Shown here: positions 8,401-10,125 of the stretch, piece by piece
How the letters are laid out: each line of letters starts with the position of its first letter
Position numbering within the stretch: position 1 is the first letter of the stretch
From: Pseudomonadota bacterium
Lineage (GTDB): Bacteria > Pseudomonadota > Alphaproteobacteria > Acetobacterales > Acetobacteraceae
Assembly: GCA_021829055.1 (NCBI GenBank)
Contig: JAJZCS010000051.1
Location: 1 to 10,125 of the forward strand
Length of the DNA: 10,125 nt
Direction: 5' to 3'
Notes under the pieces: model-generated
Told to the model about the DNA's origin: nothing
Databases searched by the model: none
The model's input: only the letters and a program-made list of their open reading frames with translations
Position numbers and translations under genes: made by a program

Positions 8401-8975
8401 GTTACTTGGACGAAAATCGGAATGTTGCTGTGAAGCTCGGTCCTGGCAATTTTAGCGCCGTTTACCGCCGCTTTGATCTGTAACGTATCTTGGCACGTTT
8501 CTATTAGGATCGCATCTGCGCCGCCGTCGATCAGTCCCCGACATTGTTCGGTCAGAGCAATCTCCAGTGGATCGTAGGCAATATTGCCAAGGCTTGGGAG
8601 TTTCGTTCCCGGTCCAACCGAGCCGATCACAAATCGCTGGCGCCCGTCATGGAAGGTTTCCGCGGCCTCGTGGGCGAGCTCTGACGCGATCCGGTTGATT
8701 TCCCGAGCCCTGTCGCCAAGCCCAAATTCTGCCAACGTGATGGGCGAGCCGCCAAACGAGTTGGTTTCGACGATGTCCGCACCCGCTGCGAAGTAGCTCC
8801 GGTGAATATCGCGGACTAGATCTGGCCTAGAAAGATTCAGTATTTCAGTGCAGTTCTCCTTGCCCAAGTAGTCTCGGGTGATATCGAGATTTAAGCTCTG
8901 CACACGTGCACCCATCCCACCATCGCAAAGTAGAACGCGGTCACTCAGGATATCTAGAAGATCTGTTTTGCTCAT
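5490..8975 (-). CDS. metH: Cobalamin-dependent methionine synthase
   Basis: MetH transfers a methyl group from 5-methyltetrahydrofolate through cobalamin to homocysteine, giving methionine. All four modules are present in 1161 residues. The homocysteine-binding barrel (about 5-310) has zinc-ligand Cys224 (GLNCATG) and Cys290-Cys291 (GGCCGTS). The pterin-binding barrel (about 340-620) has GERCNANGSKKW and IDSTE. The cap and B12 domain (about 640-870) has GDVHDIGKN (729-737, His732 as cobalt ligand), SGLLVKS and LGGAALT. The AdoMet reactivation domain (about 900-1161) has GFRKQGKT and YRGSRYSFGYPACP (1100-1113). The protein is somewhat shorter than the E. coli enzyme (about 1227 residues) but looks intact. 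The start MSKTDLLDIL was preferred to an ATG at 9026, which would add 17 residues and overlap the divergent gene. No cobalamin or SAM riboswitch is seen upstream. The gene ends 19 bp from parE. Confidence 0.99.
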   Translation of the reverse strand: MSKTDLLDILSDRVLLCDGGMGARVQSLNLDITRDYLGKENCTEILNLSRPDLVRDIHRSYFAAGADIVETNSFGGSPITLAEFGLGDRAREINRIASELAHEAAETFHDGRQRFVIGSVGPGTKLPSLGNIAYDPLEIALTEQCRGLIDGGADAILIETCQDTLQIKAAVNGAKIARTELHSNIPIFVQVTVETTGTLLVGPDIAAAATVIHALDVPLMGLNCATGPQEMSEHVRYLAQNWPRLISVQPNAGLPELVDGKTHYPLGAEELATWLERFVIEDGVNLIGGCCGTSTPHIEAMDTMLRRLGEHRPSPVARKPVWIPSVASLYGATALRQENAYFSIGERCNANGSKKWRELQEKADWDGCIMMGREQIAEGSNALDICTAFVGRDEIGEMTEVITRFTSSVNAPLVIDSTETPVIEAALKLHGGKPVINSINLEDGEHIANERLGLAKKFGASVIALTIDEVGMAKQPEQKLRVAHRLVDLACKRHGLPPSDLLIDPLTLTIATGNEDDRKLGQWTLEGIKLIRNEFPDVQIVLGLSNISFGLNPPARAVLNSVFLDHALRAGMTGAIVHVSKIRPLHQIPTEEIEVMEDLIYDRRREGYDPLQRVLQMFADRKAIGTTEKKQAGTIEERLKDRIIDGDRKGLPDELDQALTLYKPLEIINDILLAGMKVVGELFGAGKMQLPFVLQSAETMKAAVAYLEPMMEHVEGQEKGTIVLATVRGDVHDIGKNLVDIILTNNGYRVVNLGIKVPVADMVSAMREHKAHAIGMSGLLVKSTVVMKENLEEMARKGLDVPVLLGGAALTRNYVEETCVAAYAGGRVAYARDAFDGLHLMDKVIDNRFDDYLAALQTKRENKIRHAARSHARNDMWGFERVDVNAARERRQRLTKDVIVAEPPFLGPRIIEAPVKALVPFVNERSLFQFQWGFRKQGKTLEDFMGWARQELRPIMKRMLALCEAEDILRPCAAYGYWKAAAQCNTVILFEPDGTTEVARFVLPRQPRDNGECIADFFRDIDDPERDVIALQVVTVGSKASEVARQWFEGNRYQDYLYLHGLSVEMAEAMAEYTHKRIRAELGFAGEDNRNIEKMLSQGYRGSRYSFGYPACPRLEDQKQILHLLSAGRIGVSLSDEFQLHPEQSTSAMVVLNPHAKYFTL

Positions 8976-8984
8976 GGCACTCGC

Positions 8985-9011
8985 AATATAGGAACAAGCG
9001 CCCAAATCCAA
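8985..9011 (-). promoter_or_regulatory. Possible metH promoter, close to the start codon
   Basis: On the minus strand TTGGAT (9006-9011) and TATATT (8985-8990) lie 15 nt apart, a short but possible spacing for a housekeeping sigma factor promoter. Transcription would begin only a few nucleotides before ATG 8975, giving a nearly leaderless mRNA and excluding the ATG at 9026. The -35 match is weak and the pair could be chance. No operator-like palindrome is visible in this 39 bp divergent gap. Confidence 0.25.
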
Positions 9012-9014
9012 CGG

Positions 9015-9380
9015 ATGGCATCCCATTATCGCGATTCACGTATCCCAATCGTATTCAGCGGCTCTCCGGGTGCGGACGACGTCATCCTGGTTGAAGGAGA
9101 TTTGCCTACTCCAGATATCGGGACGATCGTTCGTATAGGCAGCACTTCGCACTCTCTTCGTACAATATGCTGTGCGTGTTGCTCCCCACGGGGGATGCTC
9201 GAGAACGCATTCATGCGCCTTTTTCTCGATCGTGCACGAGGAGGAATGCCATACTTTCAGCGTGTTTTAGTCATCGGAAGTGTTAGCTTCGAAGGCGTGG
9301 TCCGGTCGGTCGTGAGTGTGGACATTGTTGTTCGGTCCCGATATCGACTCTCGGAGAGTGCTAAAATTTGTTCCAGATGA
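9015..9380 (+). CDS. Small CxCC protein resembling a degenerate G3E/CobW (COG0523) GTPase
   Basis: This 121-residue protein has no firm family assignment. By eye its order of motifs follows the N-terminal half of G3E/COG0523 GTPases. IPIVFSGSPGADDVILV (10-26) sits where those proteins have a P-loop such as GFLGAGKTT, but the Lys-Thr is replaced by Asp-Asp-Val. CCACCSPRG (52-60) matches the GCxCC motif followed by Arg-Gly. PYFQRVLVIG (79-88) resembles the strand before their Walker B region, without the acidic residue. SVDIVVRSRYRL (101-112) resembles their DPxLxxRYRL. If this reading is right it should not hydrolyse GTP but could still bind metal through C53, C55 and C56. It is cytoplasmic as far as can be seen. 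The start ATG 9015 has only a weak ribosome-binding site. It is divergent from metH across 39 bp and its TGA overlaps the next ATG (ATGA). It could also be a decaying gene. Confidence 0.55.
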   Translation: MASHYRDSRIPIVFSGSPGADDVILVEGDLPTPDIGTIVRIGSTSHSLRTICCACCSPRGMLENAFMRLFLDRARGGMPYFQRVLVIGSVSFEGVVRSVVSVDIVVRSRYRLSESAKICSR

Positions 9381-9739
9381 TCGCGCGTGGCGGTTGCTTG
9401 CTTCATGCTTTGCTAATGAAAATGACTACGAAAGGGCGAAACTTTCAAATCGACGGAATACGTCACCGGGCGTGGGAACGTATAGTGAACATGACGCTAC
9501 CTGCTTGCAATGAGATGCTCCCGAATGAAGGAGCCGCGTCGGCGTGGTTCTGGCCATTGGGAGGTTCAGGAATGCCGACCAAAATCAGTGGCGTGGTGAT
9601 TGAATACAACAATGGCGGTTCCGCACCTGACGTAAAAGTTCGAGTTTTTGATGGCGCGAAAATCATCGTATTGAACATGACGGGTTCCGCGGATAAAAAT
9701 CGGTTCGCTTTGGTTTTTGCTGATCAGCAAAAACATTGA
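9377..9739 (+). CDS. Hypothetical protein of 120 residues
   Basis: I do not recognise this protein. ATG 9377 overlaps the TGA of the preceding small gene as ATGA, which favours this start and a shared transcript. An in-frame TTG at 9368 and ATGs at 9416 and 9422 are alternatives. The first ~45 residues are basic and unremarkable. The C-terminal part looks more protein-like: AWFWPLGGSGMPTKI (56-70), then strand-like alternation in SGVVIEYNNGG, VKVRVFDGAKIIVLN and NRFALVFAD, suggesting a small beta-rich domain. There is no clear membrane segment; a weakly hydrophobic patch GGCLLHALLMKM (5-16) is too short for a convincing signal peptide. It is convergent with argC, 34 bp away. A short overlapping frame at 9316-9513 looks like a shadow, so I chose this frame for its length and the coupled start. 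Confidence 0.5.
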   Translation: MIARGGCLLHALLMKMTTKGRNFQIDGIRHRAWERIVNMTLPACNEMLPNEGAASAWFWPLGGSGMPTKISGVVIEYNNGGSAPDVKVRVFDGAKIIVLNMTGSADKNRFALVFADQQKH

Positions 9740-9773
9740 GTTTGGAAGCCTTGCAGTTTAATGCCGTGGCCAA

Positions 9774-10125
9774 TCAAGCAAAAGCGCGCGCGGGTGCCGC
9801 TATGTCCAGTTCCAGCATCAGCCGGATATTCTGCACCGCCGCTCCGGCTGCCCCTTTGCCGAGATTATCCAACCTCGCAACCAGCAACGCCTGACTTGCT
9901 GCTTCGTTCTCGAAGACAAATAATTCCATGGCGTCGGAGCCGCTAATAGGTTCAGCTGAGAGGCGCTGTTCAGCGCCAGGTCGCCGGACTGATACGTATC
10001 GTGACCCTGCGTAATGTTCGCGCAGAACCGATCCGATCTCCCTAACAGTTGGTCGCCCAGGCAGCTCATCGAGATGCAGGGGTACCATCACGATCATCCC
10101 TTGGCGAAAATGGGCGACCGAAGGT
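9774..10125 (-). CDS. argC: N-acetyl-gamma-glutamyl-phosphate reductase, C-terminal part
   Basis: ArgC reduces N-acetylglutamyl phosphate to the semialdehyde with NADPH, the third step of arginine synthesis. Only the last 116 residues are in the window; the gene enters from the right edge, so the NADP-binding fold and the active-site Cys are not visible. The recognisable run is PSVAHFRQGMIVMVPLHL, ELPGRPT, LREHYAGSRYV, MELFVF, LVARLDNLGKGAAGAAVQN and LMLELD, which is the conserved end of the family. The PSVxxFxQGM...VPLHL form fits the shorter 'uncommon form' of ArgC found in alphaproteobacteria better than the E. coli type. Gly and Lys of DNLGKGAAGAA are the conserved C-terminal signature. 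The ATG at 10095-10097 is internal, since family-like sequence continues upstream of it. It is convergent with the small gene pair on its left. Confidence 0.95.
   Translation of the reverse strand, partial: PSVAHFRQGMIVMVPLHLDELPGRPTVREIGSVLREHYAGSRYVSVRRPGAEQRLSAEPISGSDAMELFVFENEAASQALLVARLDNLGKGAAGAAVQNIRLMLELDIAAPARAFA

Noticed and set aside
9316..9513. 65-residue plus-strand frame overlapping the two small genes
   Set aside because: It overlaps both neighbours out of frame, has no family-like features, and breaks the ATGA junction that links the other two frames.
9026..9740. Cobalamin or SAM riboswitch upstream of metH
   Set aside because: A minus-strand GCCACTG-like string occurs near 9587, but it is about 600 bp from metH inside another gene, and no surrounding B12-box, SAM-I or SAM-II structure could be drawn.

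Overview
The window looks like chromosomal DNA of an alphaproteobacterium, most likely order Rhodospirillales and possibly Acetobacteraceae. The basis is a TIGR02300/FYDLN-type acidic zinc-ribbon gene divergent from aroA-cmk, a CP4-like AroA, an alphaproteobacterial type ParE and an ArgC of the short 'uncommon' form. GC content is moderate and genes are packed tightly. The assignment rests on protein resemblance recalled from memory, not on a search.

Layout, left to right. 1-~406: decayed right-hand part of an IS5-family element, with a frameshifted transposase. 464-790 (-): small zinc-ribbon protein with a very acidic tail. 892-2882 (+): aroA and cmk, joined by an ATGA stop/start overlap. 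2941-5470 (+): a secreted YceI-like protein whose 3' end overlaps parE (topoisomerase IV subunit B) by 62 nt. 5490-8975 (-): full-length cobalamin-dependent methionine synthase metH, convergent with parE across only 19 bp. 9015-9739 (+): two small genes joined by a second ATGA overlap, divergent from metH across 39 bp. 9774-10125 (-): the 3' part of argC, cut by the window edge.

Most of this is housekeeping: the shikimate pathway, CMP phosphorylation, chromosome decatenation, methionine and arginine synthesis. The least ordinary part is 9015-9739. Its first gene reads like a miniature, catalytically dead member of the G3E/CobW (COG0523) P-loop GTPases: the P-loop position is degraded, a CxCC metal-binding-type motif is kept, and it sits back to back with a gene for a zinc- and cobalamin-dependent enzyme. 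Its partner is a 120-residue protein I do not recognise. Other points worth a look are the YceI/parE overlap, the absence of rpsA after cmk, and the Gly in AroA where the CP4 enzyme has Ala100. I see no tRNA, rRNA, CRISPR array, riboswitch or convincing intrinsic terminator.
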